From positions 34,321,437 to 34,385,436 of the forward strand of contig CP154956.1 of NCBI GenBank assembly GCA_039621445.1: a stretch of DNA of 64,000 bases, read 5' to 3'. Shown in pieces: positions 28,567 to 40,231 of the stretch; position 1 is the stretch's first letter; the number at the start of each line of letters is the position of its first letter. Origin of the DNA: Euglena gracilis. Its lineage: Eukaryota > Euglenida > Euglenophyceae > Euglenales. Below the pieces are notes generated by a model. It worked only from the letters and a program-made list of their open reading frames with translations. It ran no database searches and was not told the DNA's origin. Made by a program: the position numbers and the translations under genes.

Positions 28567-30483
28567 AGTGGAGGAGTGAAGAGGGGGCACAGCCAGATCA
28601 CCGTCCATGACGGTGATATAGGGTGTGACCTGATTCTGGGTTACCCCTGGCTGAAGGAGCACAGGCTGGATGTGCAACCCTGGCGGTATGCGCTCCAGCT
28701 CCACGACGATCCCCGATGGGTCATCGCCGGCACCGAATCAAGCGAGATCGCAGCGCTAAGCACACGCACCCACGCGACCGTCCGAGCCCGCAGCCCGTCG
28801 CCGTTGCCCCGCACGCCGTCCGAAGTGGAGGAGGAGATGGAGGCCGAGGTGAGGAAGATGAGGCTCACCGCCGGGGTCAACGGCCCCGACGGAGACGAGG
28901 AGGACGAGGCCCTGGACGCCGAGGAGGAGGCAATGGTGGCGAAGGTGCTGATCAAAGCAGCCAAGGAGGCGACGGAAGTCCGTGGGGTGGTCACCGCCGA
29001 GGCGGAGGAGCAGCATCCGCTGGCCGTCCAGCTCCGCTCCGAGATGCTCAAGGAGTTCGAGGGCCGCGTCTTCTGCGACCGCGTCCACCCCGATCCACCG
29101 CCCCGAGGCCAGCACGGGATGGCGGTGCTGCGCCTCAAGCCAAACGCCCAGCCGGTGGTGGGGAGGGTGATCCACCTGAAGGGCGAGCGGCTGGAGGCGC
29201 TGCGGGAGATGGAGGAGGAGTGCCGCCGCGACCGGAAGGTGGAGCCGGGCCGCGGCCCGTGGCGGGCGGCGGCCTTCCCGATTCGGAAGAAGAACCGGAA
29301 GTGGAGGATGGTTTGTGACTACGCGGTGACGAACCTGCAGATCATGGCGGACAGCTACCCCTTGCCCTTGACGGAGGAGATTGTGGCGGAGCAGGCGAAG
29401 TGTACCCTCTTCAGCACCATCGACTTGCGGGACGCGTTCCACCAGGTGGCCTTGGCGGAGGAGAGCCGACGGGTGACGAACGTCCAGCTGCTGCCGGGTG
29501 GGCTGTGGCAGTGGCGTGTGGTCCCGCAGGGGATCAGCGTCGGGCCCGCCCTCCTGCAGCGGGACATTGACGCCACCTGCGCGGCGGTGAAGGCGCACTC
29601 CCGCCCGTACTTCGACGACATCATCGTCAGTACACGGCAGAGAGCGGAGGAGACGGACGAGGAGTTCTACCAGAAGCACGCCCGAGACGTCCGTGAGACG
29701 TTGCTGGCCTTGGAGAAGGACAGATGGGTCAGCGACAGCCGCAAGGTCAAGCTCTTCATGAGGCAGGTCGATTTCGTGGGGCATGTCCTGGGGCACGGCA
29801 GGAGGGCGCATGCCCCAGGCAAACTGTCGGCGGTGCAGCACTGGCAGCTGCCGCCGACGGTCAGCAGTCTCCGCGCGTTTCTCGGCGTCTGTAATTACTA
29901 TGCGAGCTACGTGAGACTCTACGCGGAGCTGGCGGCGCCGTTGCAGGAGAAGCTGAAGTTGCGGAGGGAGCTGACCAAGGCGAGATGCAAGCACCCAGTG
30001 GTGTGGACGGAGCAGGAGAAGGAGGCGTTCGACAAACTGAAGAAGGCCCTCGTCGCCGGCCTGGAGCTGTACCACATCGATCCAGCCAAGCCGTTCGTCC
30101 TGCGCACCGACGCGTCGGACTACGCCATCGGAGCGGTGCTGGAGCAGTTCCCGAACATCGATGGCGTGCCGCGGGTGGAGGACCTGCGGCCGGGGGCCTC
30201 CGTCCTGGTGGCCTTCATGTCCCGGAAGCTCACCGAGGGGCAGCGCCTTCGGTGGGATGTCCGAGGCAAGGTGACGTATGCCGTGGTGGCCGCCCTCGAC
30301 AAGTGGGCGGGCTTCCTGCTGGACAACGAGATCCTCGTCCTGACCGACCACCGCAGCCTGGAGTCGTGGTACAAGGAGTACGCCGCCGGAGTGGGCCCGC
30401 AGGGGAGGCGGGCCAGATGGCATGCGAAGCTCAACGAGTTCCGCATCACCGTGGTGCACGTCCCAGCAAGACCAGCGTGGTAG
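28567..30483 (+). pseudogene. A pol after B: protease C-half, RT, RNase H
   Basis: Starts at the right target duplication copy and continues the protease frame of 15,274. Early residues include LILGYPWLKEHRLDV, the protease C-terminal flap/hydrophobic block. RT follows with RMVCDYAVTNLQ, DLRDAFHQ and active site YFDD (about 29,608-29,619); RNase H has RTDASDYAIGAVLEQ and LTDHRSLE. The frame stops by UAG at 30,481-30,483 after HVPARPAW, where a 1-base shift moves the rest (VVGDAMSRWAYPA) into the next frame. In the present sequence the 5' part of this frame is fused to B's 3' LTR. Confidence 0.85.
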
Positions 30484-31769
30484 GCGATGCCATGTCCCGC
30501 TGGGCCTACCCGGCCTCACAAGGCTGGCGCGACACCTCGTGGCACGGCACCGAGGTCGACACGAAGGAGATGAAGGCCCACATCCTGGAGGAGAAGCTGC
30601 GCGAGAAGTCCACACAGGCGGTGCATCCCGAGGACGAGGAGACCAAGGCGGAACAGGTGGAGAGGTCAACCCTGAAGGAGGGGAGAGAGCTGGCCGTCAT
30701 CCAGCTGATCCCGCTCCAGTCGTTCGCAGCGGTCCCGTCAGCGTCCCACATCGCTGTCACCACGCGCAGCCGCCTCGCCACGCAGTGCAACGCCCGAGAC
30801 GCCCCAGCAGACGCCCCGCATGGTACGCGCTCCGAGCACCCACGCGAGATGAACTCGTCAGCCTCGTCCCTAGCGGCCACAGCAGTCCCACCGTCGGCAT
30901 CGTCTGCGGCAGACCCACCGTCTGCGTCGTGCATCGCATCACCAGCGTCCGTGCCAGCACCATCATCCAACGCGCCATCGCCAGTCCCATCACCAGCACC
31001 GCAGTCCACCGCACCGCAGTCCATCGCACCGTCTGCAACGCCCACAGCCGGTGTGTCATCACCGGCCATGCCCGTCCCAGCGTCCACAACCGGTGTGCCG
31101 TCACCGGCCCCGTCCTTCCCGTCTGCAGCGCTCGCAGCAGGTGTGCCGTCATCCGCTGATCCCGTGCCCCCGCAGCCTGACCTGGACATCAACGTCTTCG
31201 ACGTGGACTGGAGCAAGGCGTATGCGGTGTGCCCGCGCTGGAAGCCCATCTGGGACCAGGCCCACAACGGCCCGGGCTGGCCCAGCGGGTTCCAGCTGGT
31301 GGATGGGCGGCTCGTCTCGGCGGGGAGGTGGTGCGTGCCGGGCGGGCTGCTGGCGGAGGTGCTGAGGGAGCAGCACTCGGTTTGCGGCCACATTGGCGGA
31401 GACCGGCTGGTGGAGGAGGCCGAGCGCACCTACGTCTTCGCGGACCGGATAAGGGCGGCGAAGGTGGCCGGCGGGCTGCAGCGGACGTGCCCGGTGTGCC
31501 AGGCCACCGAGAACCCCCACCAGCCGCTGCGGCTGATGGTCTGCCCGACGCCCGTCCCGCCGTACATCATGGCGTCGGCGGCCATCGACCTCTTCGTGAT
31601 GCCGGAGGTGGACTTCGAGGGGCAGCAGTACAACGTGTTCGCCGCCTGCGTCGATCGCCACAGTGGGTGGGTCGTGGCCACGGCCCACCACACACGCGGC
31701 CTCACCGCCGCCCTCGTGGCCAAGGCGATGAACCGGGGTGGTGGTCGCCGCACGGGCTGCCCGGCGTGA
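30465..31769 (+). pseudogene. A integrase, first part
   Basis: Frame -1 to the RT frame. It opens with the end of RNase H (GDAMSRWAYPASQGW), then a Ser/Ala/Pro-rich linker with imperfect repeats (SAADPPSASCIASP), an H2C2 finger (EQHSVCGHIGGDRLVEEA ... CPVCQATE) and the start of the core with its first Asp (AAIDLFVMPEV). It ends at 31,769 because of a frameshift near 31,740 in a G-rich run. Confidence 0.8.
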
Positions 31770-33184
31770 TCACGAGTGATCGCGCGCCGCATTTTGCTGG
31801 CGCGTGGTGGCGCAGCATGTGCGGCCTGCACGGGATCCGCCACGCCTACGCCCAGGCGTACCACCACGCGGCGAACGGGCCGGCGGAGTCCCTCGGTGCG
31901 CAGCTGCAGAAGCGGATCCGGAGCGAGAAGGCCGAGACCCCGATCACCTTGGTGGAATCCCTGCCCAGGGCAATGCAGAAGCTGAACGACTCCAAGGCGC
32001 AGAAGGCCCTGAGTCCGTACGAGGTGCTGTATGGACGGCATCGATGGACTGGTGGCGTACCGTGCAAGGCCCTGGTCATGGTGTAGGATGCCGTGTCGTT
32101 CTTCGAGAGACAGAAGGCCGTGGACCAGAAGGTCGCCGACGTCCTCAACGACCTCCACAAGCGGCAAGCGGACCAGAAGAACCGGAGCAGGAAGGTCCTC
32201 GAGGAGTTCGCCAAGGAAGACCTCGTGTTGTACGTCCGGTCTCCGAGGCGGCCGGGCCAGAAGCTCGAGAGTTACTGGCTTGGCCCAGCCCGGGTCACCG
32301 CGCGCCGTGGCGAGCACTCGGACGAGCTGGAGCTGGAGGAGGGCCGCCGCCAAGAGGCCCACCGCTGCCAGCTGAAGGCCTACCGCGATGACACGCGGTT
32401 GTGGGGTTCGCCCAAGATGTTCGTCTACCGGCAGGCCAGACCGCAAGAAGACGTGGATATCGAGGAGTGGACGGTGGAGGAGATCCGGCGGCACCGTATA
32501 CGAGACTACGGCGACTGGGAGTTCGAGGTGAAGTGGGAGGGCCACCCGACTCTCACGTGGGAGCCGTTGAAGAATTTCTTCCATCGCTACTCTCACCAGA
32601 TGATCGAGTACGCCAAGTCCAAGAAGCTCAAGGTGGACCTGCTGGACTACCTCCACCGCAACCCAGCTGAGGTGGCGGTCATCGTCGCGGAGGTGAAGAA
32701 GCAGGAGCAGGAGGTCATCAACAACGGCGAGTGGGAAGACCCACCCGAGGAGTGGGTCTGGCCCGACGAGGACATCAAGAAGGACGAGGAGGAAAGCAGC
32801 CAGGAAAGGGAGTCAGCGGACCCCCCAGTGGGCACAGCGGTGCCCGATCCACCGCCAGCGCTAGGTCAGGATCCACCGCGGACCGTCGCCTCCGCTGCAT
32901 CGCACCAGCCCGTCCCGCTACACTTCGTGCACCACCCGTCCGACCGTCCCTCCGTCTCTGCGTTTCCCCAGCTGTCGCAGGAGGCTGATCGCCAGATCCC
33001 CTCTGCTGCGGTATCAGTCTTGGTGTGTCCATCGACAGGAGCTGAGTGCGCGCAGCCCGTGTCTGCGTTCGCTCATTTGCAGCCGCACGCTGCCCCCCAG
33101 GCGGTTGTGGCTGCATCCCAGGCTGCTGTGGCCGCCCCCCAGGCGGCTGTGGCTGCCTCTGCGATGTTCACCCATTCTCCGTAG
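31735..33184 (+). pseudogene. A integrase second part and chromodomain, with in-frame UAG
   Basis: Frame -1 to the previous one. It carries the second Asp (ITSDRAPHFAGAWW) and the Glu (ANGPAESLG) of the DDE core, a UAG at 32,084-32,086, then in the same frame the C-terminal region (ERQKAVDQKVADVLNDL), a chromodomain (DIEEWTVEEIRRHRIRD ... FEVKWEGHPTLTWEPL) and an Ala/Val/Pro-rich tail ending at 33,184. In the third-acidic motif Gly-Arg-Ala-Glu reads GPAE. Confidence 0.8.
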
Positions 33185-35443
33185 GTGCCCATTCCGAACC
33201 ATTTCCCGGCTGCGGGCGGGGGCGCGGTGCCGCCTCCGCCTGCTGCCTTCCCGGTGTGTACGGGCCGGCACCCCCCATGCCGCCGGCCTGTGCCACGCCG
33301 TCCCCGTTCCTTTCACACCATCTCCTGCCAGCGCACCCCCATACCCAGTGCGCCCCGTTCATCCCCTATCCCGATGGAGCCTTCGCCACCCATGGCTCCT
33401 TCCCGTTGCACCTCCAGGACCCGTCCTCAGCCTCCAGGCGGCGAGAGGGCACCACCGCCGGTGTCTGCGTCCTCAATCCCCCCAACGCAGGCCTGGTGAG
33501 TCCCGGCCCTTTCCGGCGCCAACCCGGAGGCCACCCATTTTCCCCTACCCACGGCTACCCATGCAAGCCCACCGCCCCGGGGGTGGTTGGAAAAGCCTGG
33601 CGTCAAACCGTACAGGGTAGCGGGGGTTGTATTTGTGGGGCTGCTGCTGCTGCTGCCGTTCCTTGCCTGCCGATTCGCCAGAGTGCCTGTTGCGCAGTGG
33701 ACCAAGACGCTGCCGGAGCTGGGTCCGCGGAGACTACACCGTCGGAGGAGAGCCGACGGATGGCAGCGGATGTCTCTGCCCCTGTCCTTCACACTGACAC
33801 TGATACTGTGGAGGCAGGAGGAGGCTGGCGCCCAAGGCCGAAAGCCAGAGGCGGGCGGCAGCCAGGGGCAGAGCAGACCCCCCCAGCCGGCCAAGGGAAG
33901 ACAACGGCCGGGAGAGAGCGGGGGGGCGGAGGCCACACAGACAAGGCAGCGGCCGAAGGGGGCCACCAGCCAGCCAGGCCCCCCCAGGGGGAACCAAAGC
34001 CACCCCCCCCCCCCGGGGAACCAAAGCCAGACAGGCCCCCAAGGGGGCACCGAGCCAAGCCACCCCCCCCCAGGGGGAACCGAAGCCAGCCAGGCCGCCC
34101 CAGGCGGAACCGAAGCCACCCCCCCCAGGGGGAACCGAAGCCAGCCAGGCCCCCAGGGGGAATCGAAGCCACCCCCCCCCAGGGGGAACCGAAGCCAGCC
34201 AGGCCCCCCAGGGGGAACCGAAGCCACCCCCCCCCCCAGGGGAAACCGAAGCCAGCCAGGCCCCCCCCCCAGGGGGAACCGAAGCCACCCCCCCCCCCAG
34301 GGGGAACCGAAGCCAGCCAGCCCCCCCCAGGGGGAACCGAAGCAAGCCCCCGCCCGGGGGGAACGGAAGCCCGCCCCCCCCCCCCCCGGGGGCACCAGCA
34401 AGACGAGAGGCCCCAGAGGGCCACCGAGCCAGGGCCCCCCAGAGGGCCACCGAGAGACCCCAGAGGACAACCGAGCCAAGACCCCCCAGGGGGCCCCAGA
34501 GGGCCACCGAGCCAGGACCCCCCCACCGGCGGCCCAGAGGCCACCAACCAAGGCCGCCCCCCCCCGGGGCCCGAAGAGCACGACCAAAGACCGCCCACAC
34601 ACCAAGGAAGAAGATCCAAGGGGGACCCCCCGGCCAAAAAAAAGAAGGTGCCCCCCCAGGGGCGCCCACAAAAAAAAGCGCACCCCCCCAGGGGAGCACA
34701 CAAAAAAAAAGCGCCCCCCCCCAGGGGCGCCCACCAAAAAAAAGCGCCCCCCCCGGCGCCCAAAAAAAAACCCCCCCCCCCCCCCCACAGGCGCCCACAC
34801 CCACCGGAGCCCCAGAGCGCCAAACGAGAACCGAAGAGGGCGCAAGGAGCACCCCCCCCCCAGAGCGACACAAGAGAACCGAGCAGGCGCAAGGGAGAGA
34901 AAGGCACGCCCCCCCCCAGCCAGGCCAGGCAGGGGGAAAAGGAGGCGAGCCGAAGAGACCCCCCAGGCACCAGAAAGACCCAAGGGAGCCCAAGGGACTC
35001 CCCCCCCCCCAACCAGCCGGGGAGCGCACCGCCCCCCCGAAAGCCTCAATGCTCTGGGCTCTGCCACCAGCCTGCAGGTCGGCGCGGCGCGGCTGCCAAG
35101 CCACCCATCAGGACAGCGGCCCCCGCCCAGAGCCCGGAGGAGTTCCACCCCCACCCAAGGCGCCCACAGGAGCCTGCGGCCGGCCTGCCAGCAGACCGCC
35201 CGGGGACCAACGCCAGCCCCCGACCAGGCTCCTGTGGCGCGCGAGGCCACACACGAGGGGAGCCCCCGGGCACCAAACGCCAAAGGCCAGGGCCGAGGCC
35301 AAGGCCACACCCCTGCCCTCCGTATACCCGAACCGCCACGACGTTTGTTAGTACAATTCATTTACTTCACCGATGAGGTGTGCATCGCCCCCCGCTCCCG
35401 CCTCCGAGGTTAGCCGAAGGCAGGCGCGGCCGGGCGCCTCTGT
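33185..35443 (+). other. A 3' Pro/Gly-codon-rich low-complexity tract
   Basis: 2.2 kb of C-runs and short repeats between the chromodomain stop and the polypurine tract. Long open frames exist on both strands and in several frames, the usual result of repeat-driven lack of stops. A plus frame (33,046-35,376) reads as Pro/Arg/Glu/Lys repeats (GEPKPARPP). I cannot show it is translated; it occupies the same place as B's G-run tail and D's accessory ORFs. Confidence 0.55.
33965..34390 (+). repeat. C-run minisatellite in the A tail
   Basis: About a dozen tandem units, mostly 30-37 bp, made of a C-run followed by AGGGGGAACCGAAGCCA with or without GCCAGGCC. A looser continuation with GAGGGCCACCGAG units reaches about 34,560, and AAAAAAAGCGC-type units lie at 34,630-34,790. 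Confidence 0.85.
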
Positions 35444-35454
35444 AGGAAGGAGAG
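35444..35454 (+). other. Polypurine tract of A
   Basis: AGGAAGGAGAG directly before the TG of the 3' LTR. Confidence 0.75.
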
Positions 35455-36055
35455 TGTGGGCGGCGGGAGGCGGCCTGGCGCCTGCGCACTGGAATTAGCG
35501 ATTGTTCTGCCCCATTCCGCTACTGTTTTTCCTGTGTACTTTTCCCCCCCAGGTTCTCTCTTCCGAATGTTTCATTCAAAGAATTGTGCATGCTGAATCA
35601 AGAATAATCAAAATATCAATCTGACTTCAATAAAACAATTGTCCAAGACATTCAAAAAAGTCAATCCGGAAGGCCAAGCAAAGGGGGAAACCAAGGCAGC
35701 AATTCAAATTCAATAAAGAAAGGCAACCGCGGCGCTAGGAAGCAAGGTGAAGGTGTTCTTCCCCCCCGCTACCCTTTTTTAAATTCAACCCAGGCTTTTC
35801 CTCCCCCCCCCTACTGCTTCAGAGGCACCCCCAAGGAGTTGGCCAAAAATACCGTCCCCCCCCCAATTTTTGAATTATTTGGCTGCCGGAACCCAGGTTC
35901 TGGCTGAATTCAGGGACCGAAAGACACAAAAAAAGGGAATTTTTGGGGCGCGTGTGCCTTTTTTTACTGCAGCGCTGGGTGACCGTTTTCCCCCACCCGG
36001 CCTGCCGGGGAGCCCATTCCGCGCATGGTCACCGAACGGGCGAGAGGGGAAAACT
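35455..36055 (+). repeat. 3' LTR of element A
   Basis: About 601 bp, TGTGGGCGGCGGG...GGGGAAAACT, collinear with 9,177-9,780 with roughly 30 differences; it is followed by the CACC duplication (36,056-36,059). Confidence 0.9.
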
Positions 36056-37494
36056 CACCGACTTTTTGCCGGAAGGAGGAGTAACCACGGTCCTCGCGGC
36101 ACTTACCGCGATTTCCGTAGCCGGGCCGGGGAGAAGGACATTCGGGACATTTGGATGAGCGGTGGTCCTTGGAACCGCAAAGTGACCAATGGGGTTTGTG
36201 ACGGGACTCCGCATAACGGGAAGAACGGTATTACATTCTACTGTCAAACTGTCCTGGTGAACGGGTTTCCCGTCGATGATGACCGGTGTACCAGGGCTTC
36301 CACGGTGACTCGCGCGGAGAGGATGATCCACTTCGCGAACGAGATCCTGCAGAATCGCGGTTGAAAACCCTTCTTCGGTTGGGGGACCAGGTGACCTCCC
36401 GCGGGAAGGACGGGTTTCCCGACCATCACGTGATGGTGACTTGGGCCTACTACCGCTAAAGTGGTTCTCCAAAGACCTTGAAGCCCCCGACTGACGTGAA
36501 AACGATGAGGAACACGATCACTGTGAGGAGGTCGAGCCCCTTGGACTCCCAATACGCTTTCGCGCATAGGGATTACGGCATTCCCGAGACATGTGACGAG
36601 ATTTATTGCACAAAAAGCACAGTTTTTCCGTGTGTTGTTCCGAAAAATGCAAATTCCGCGTTTTTGGTCCTGTGGTGGGTGACCTTGGTGACGTGGGTTA
36701 TTTTTTCAATGCATTAACCTGCAGGGAGTCCCGCGGTGGGATGCGTTTGGAAAGCGGACTGTATTTGTCCCAAAACTTGTGTGAGCTTGAGTTGCTTTGA
36801 CACATAATTCCAACGTTGGGCAAGAGTGATCTCGTGCCCTGCCAACTCCTCGCGACGGATATCCTTCACGAGGGATGGTGTGAAATGCAAGAAAACTGCA
36901 TCGAATTGCTCACGCATTTCCTTCTCGCTAAGTTCATCAACTTCAGAATTGAGTGCTAACCATTTGGCATACCAAATACCAAATGTACGTGGATTTCTAT
37001 TTCCGATCCGGTGGCGCGCTCGTCGCCATTTCTCCTCCATGGTAATACCGGTGACTAAGCTTGAGTTGGTTGAAGCGTATTGCTCAACCAGGTCATCAAA
37101 GGATACGCCATTACGTATCACCAACTGACGTGCGCGTTCTCGCTCCTCCCTCGGTAGGCAACCTCGAGCACCTCGGGATTCGGATCTTGGGTGGGTCCCT
37201 TTAGTGCCCAGTAGTATTCCCAGTCCTGACAAATTGTCTCCACGTGATCCCCGTCCCATTGGGGTTTCACCTTGTTCGCGATTGTGATGGTGCCATTGTA
37301 GTCTCTCTGGGTAACCTGCTGACCCTCGGTGGTATTCCAGGGGTTTGGGTCCGGGCAATTCCCAAAACGAAACGCATTTAGCGGAACTTCCGTTCCAAGT
37401 GCAACCCGTGCAGAATTTCTGGCGACCAAGTGTAGGGGTGGCAGGATTTTCCTGTGGTAAAAGCGAAAAATGCAATAAGATTCTCCGGGTGGTG
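36056..37494 (-). pseudogene. D1 gag, N-terminal to zinc-knuckle region, broken
   Basis: Continuation of D1 on the other side of A. Capsid is in two frames: 37429-37118 (VTQRDYNGTITIANKVKPQ) and the second half up to 36,714 (LVKDIRREELAGHEITLAQR), with a frameshift near 37,160 and a stop after HPTAGLPAG. The zinc-knuckle and Arg/Ser-rich tail (36,060-36,710) is out of frame. Compared with D2 gag, D1 lacks the sequence between about 37,495 and the LTR, so the N-terminus is deleted. Confidence 0.75.
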
Positions 37495-37504
37495 CGGGTG
37501 TCAG

Positions 37505-38430
37505 TGTATGTCCAACCGTTTTCCTCGCTTTCGGCCTTCGGTGCGCAAGGTGAAAAGTTGGAGTAACAAAAAAAATAATATAATAATATAAAAGTTGTTA
37601 GCCCTTTTCCCCAATTAAGAGGCAGAGCACAAGAAGGATGGAAGACCTACGGGCTGCACAAACAAATGCCAAGTGACTTGGCTGTCCGTTTCAGACTTCA
37701 AAAGAAACAAATCAAATCTGAAATTCAAGCGAGGAAGAAAATAAGAATACGAATACCACCTGTGGAGAGGAGAACCAGAATAAGGTGTAGGTATTCCTAA
37801 TTCAGGCCTTTGGCCATCTTTAGGAATACCACCTAGCATAGTACTGTATATGGGGCTCAGAGCTATATCTGGCCATAGGCTTATACCTACATACACAGTA
37901 CCATGGAACTACGGCTGCCTGGTACACATCCCCCTCCTAGGGCTATGCCCGTTTTCTCTACCGGACCAGGCCAGTCGGAATGCCGGAAACAGTGCTGGTG
38001 ATGGGGACCTGCCACAGAGCCGTACGCGGCTTTTGTTAACGTGCAATAGAGGTTAACCGCTTACGCGGTGCAGGCTTTTTGCGGCAAAGGGGTGGAAGTG
38101 GAAGAGCCAATTGTAAAATGGGGCTGGAAGCTTTCCATTGCAGAACGTACCATCCACCCAGGATGGGGTGTGTCTATGCCACGCACCTATGGCCTGCGCC
38201 AGAGCCATCCCCACCAGGAGGTGGTGGCTCACCATCCCGTCGCCTTTCTGCGGGCTTGCAGCCTTCGGCTGCGGGTTTGGCCTTGGGCTTTCTGTTCTGG
38301 CCCTATCGTCGTTCTTTCCAAGGATCTACCGAGGCATTGGTCTCTCCGCCGTTGGTGGTGCCGAAAATGCCGGTTTGGCAGGAGTGCAGCTGGTTTAGCT
38401 GCTGGAACATCCAGCCAGCTCCATTGGAGT
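37505..38430 (-). repeat. D1 5' LTR, internal-side block
   Basis: Matches the LTR of D2/E (50,131 onward) in the same orientation: shared TGTAYGTCCAA start, TTGGAGTAAC, CCTGGTACACATCCCC with AGGGCTAYGCCCG, and a CATCCACCCA segment near 38,152. Similarity is patchy, so this LTR is old or from a different subfamily. The block stops resembling the LTR after about 38,200-38,430. Confidence 0.55.
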
Positions 38431-38522
38431 TGTGACCGCAGCCTGTACGGCTCTTGAGCTTCTATCAGCAGCAAGAACCTGTTGGGTTTCTGGAGGGGAT
38501 GCGGCAGGTGAGCCGCGAGGGG

Positions 38523-38960
38523 TCAGCACTGCTGGTACTGCGACATCGCCGCGGTCAGACCCTGTAGCAAACCACCTAAAAAACCTGTCGGTACTGTCGG
38601 TGATGCAACAGGTTCTTTCGGGGTTGGTGCCGTTGGCACTGCAGGTAAGGAGAGTGGTGGTACCAGGGGAACCGCTGGCCGTTCGGCCTCAGACGTAGGA
38701 GTTTCGGTCTCTGAGCTTACATCTCCTTCAGGAGGAAAGGGTGCTCTGGAGCCCATTGGGGCTGGTGGAAGAGCTGGGTGCTGAGGTTCATCAGCACATA
38801 TTTCTTCCAAGCCTTCCATGCGGTCTTCACCGCTCTCTCCATCGCTCTCTTCACTGTCCTCCACCGTTTCTTGTCCAGCGGCAGGGGTTGCTGGCTGTTC
38901 CGCAATTGCGGTAGGCATAGTTCTTGTTTGCGCAGTTGCGCTGGTGGGTGCCGTAGCCAC
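38523..38960 (-). pseudogene. ORF5-like fragment inside the D1 LTR region
   Basis: A 145-aa open frame, acidic and Pro/Thr-rich (EEICADEPQHPALPPAP, PTGFLGGLLQGLTAAM), similar in composition and order to ORF5 of D elements (MAEDEPQPAEPP ... GRVLGGLRSLIAVV). It lies between two LTR-like blocks. It may be the 3' end of a further D-type element, or a captured fragment. Identity is loose. Confidence 0.4.
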
Positions 38961-39002
38961 ACAGGATGGGCAACAAGAACCATGCTTGGTTCCAACTTAC
39001 CT

Positions 39003-39451
39003 TAGGGTATAAATATGTCACCCAACACCCGTAAACGCGCAAAAGGGGTTACCGCTTTGGCGGCTACCTATTTTTTTGCGTTAAAGGGTTGGGGACAAGT
39101 ATAAGCCCAAGGAAAAAGGGCTGGAAGGTTTTCCATTCCAGAAACCCATCCTCCCTGTTTGGGTGTGCCAATGGCACTTGAGGTGGTATATTCCCGAACT
39201 CAGAAAAGAATTTTGGGGTGGGTGTGGAATGGGGGAGCACCTGGCCAGTCAAACCTGACCAGGGAGAGAGGAACCTACTTTACAGAACCAACTGCCGGAG
39301 CCAGCTTTTGCCCAGGGGGAGAAAGGGAGAGAAGTAGGGGACTGGTCTTAGGACCGTGAAAAGGAATTTTTGCTGGCGGGCAGCCTGATGGGCCTAAGGG
39401 CGGAAAAGAAGTTGACTACTTAATACGGTGAGCGCGCTGCACGCTGTGCGT
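39003..39451 (-). repeat. D1 5' LTR, outer block
   Basis: Matches 50,700-51,150 of the D2/E LTR: AAACGCGCAAAAGG, CCTGTTTGGGTGTGCCAA, TTTTTGCTGGCGGGCAGCC and the GCTGTGCG end. The outer edge is set by loss of similarity at 39,451, so it is approximate. Confidence 0.55.
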
Positions 39452-40230
39452 AGTCTTACTAGCGCCGTGGCACTTTTGTGGTTCTTCGGTCTGCACCAAG
39501 ACGATGTACAGCGCCGAAGCGCTTTTGGGACTTCGCCCTTTTGGAGGGGGGGACATTCAGCCGAAGCTAATTTTGGGACTTCGCCGTTTCAGGGGGGGGG
39601 GGGCTTTCAGCCAAAACTGATTTTTGGGACTGCGCCCTTCCGGGGGGGGGGGGGCTTTCAGCCGAAGCTGATTATTGGGGGGGGGTGGCTTCAGCCAATT
39701 GTGTGCAAAGCGTTCAGTTTTCAGCCCAGGCTGACTTTTTGTGTAAAGAAAACGAAAACCAATTTCTGGTTTGGTTGTAGTTGTGACTAAAAAATCGAAA
39801 AAATCCAGATTTTAGTAAAGACTTTTTTTAAAAAAAATTCGTCCGAAGACGATTGTAACGGTTGAATGTGATGTTTGAAAATGGTTTATTTGTAACACAT
39901 TGTATGAGTTTGCTAAACCCAAAAATTTTGGTGCACATCCATGCTTTGTATGCTTTGAGCCTGTCGGCCCTTGTCAGGGGGGGGGGGAGGCAAAATGCTG
40001 TCCACAGCATTTTTTTAAAAAACAATATTTGTAAACAACATTGGACTATTCGCAACACAAAGTAATGTTGTATGTTACAGCAGTGTAGTGAGACAAAAGC
40101 CTCCAAAGAAGTAAATTATAAAGAATAAACCTCGTTCATGGAAACGAGTATTGTACGTAACGTACCTGTCCACGGCTGTCCTGCAGAGTAAGTATCAGGG
40201 AAAGGATCAGCCTTTTTGTATAAACAAAAA
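39452..40230. repeat. Non-coding spacer with about 60-bp G-run repeats
   Basis: No gene recognised. At 39,521-39,735 about three to four imperfect 55-65 bp units occur (GGGACTTCGCC..., a G-run of 7-12, then TTTCAGCCGAAGCTGA). The rest is AT-rich and unremarkable. Confidence 0.65.
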
Positions 40231-40231
40231 C

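Larger units (their letters stand above)
9177..36055 (+). mobile_element. Ty3-type LTR retrotransposon A (interrupted by B)
   Basis: Complete but decayed chromodomain LTR element, inserted in the gag of D1 on the opposite strand. Order: LTR, initiator-Met-type primer site, Pro-rich and coiled-coil gag, capsid, Lys-Gly-rich tail, C5-methyltransferase-like domain, protease (split by B), RT, RNase H, integrase, chromodomain, Pro-rich tract, polypurine tract, LTR. Without B it is about 13.6 kb, long for Ty3. Coding is extremely GC-rich at third positions. Stops and frameshifts are present in gag, the methyltransferase-like domain and pol, so it is probably non-autonomous now. The two LTRs differ at roughly 30 positions by eye. 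Confidence 0.92.

Noticed and set aside
28084-30483. 799-aa frame as a single natural gene
   Set aside because: It is B's 3' LTR fused by insertion to the pol frame of A; the target duplication marks the junction at 28,567.
33427-35361. Minus-strand 644-aa and related Gly/Trp-rich frames in the A tail
   Set aside because: They mirror C-run minisatellites; frames are open in several registers and show no domain.
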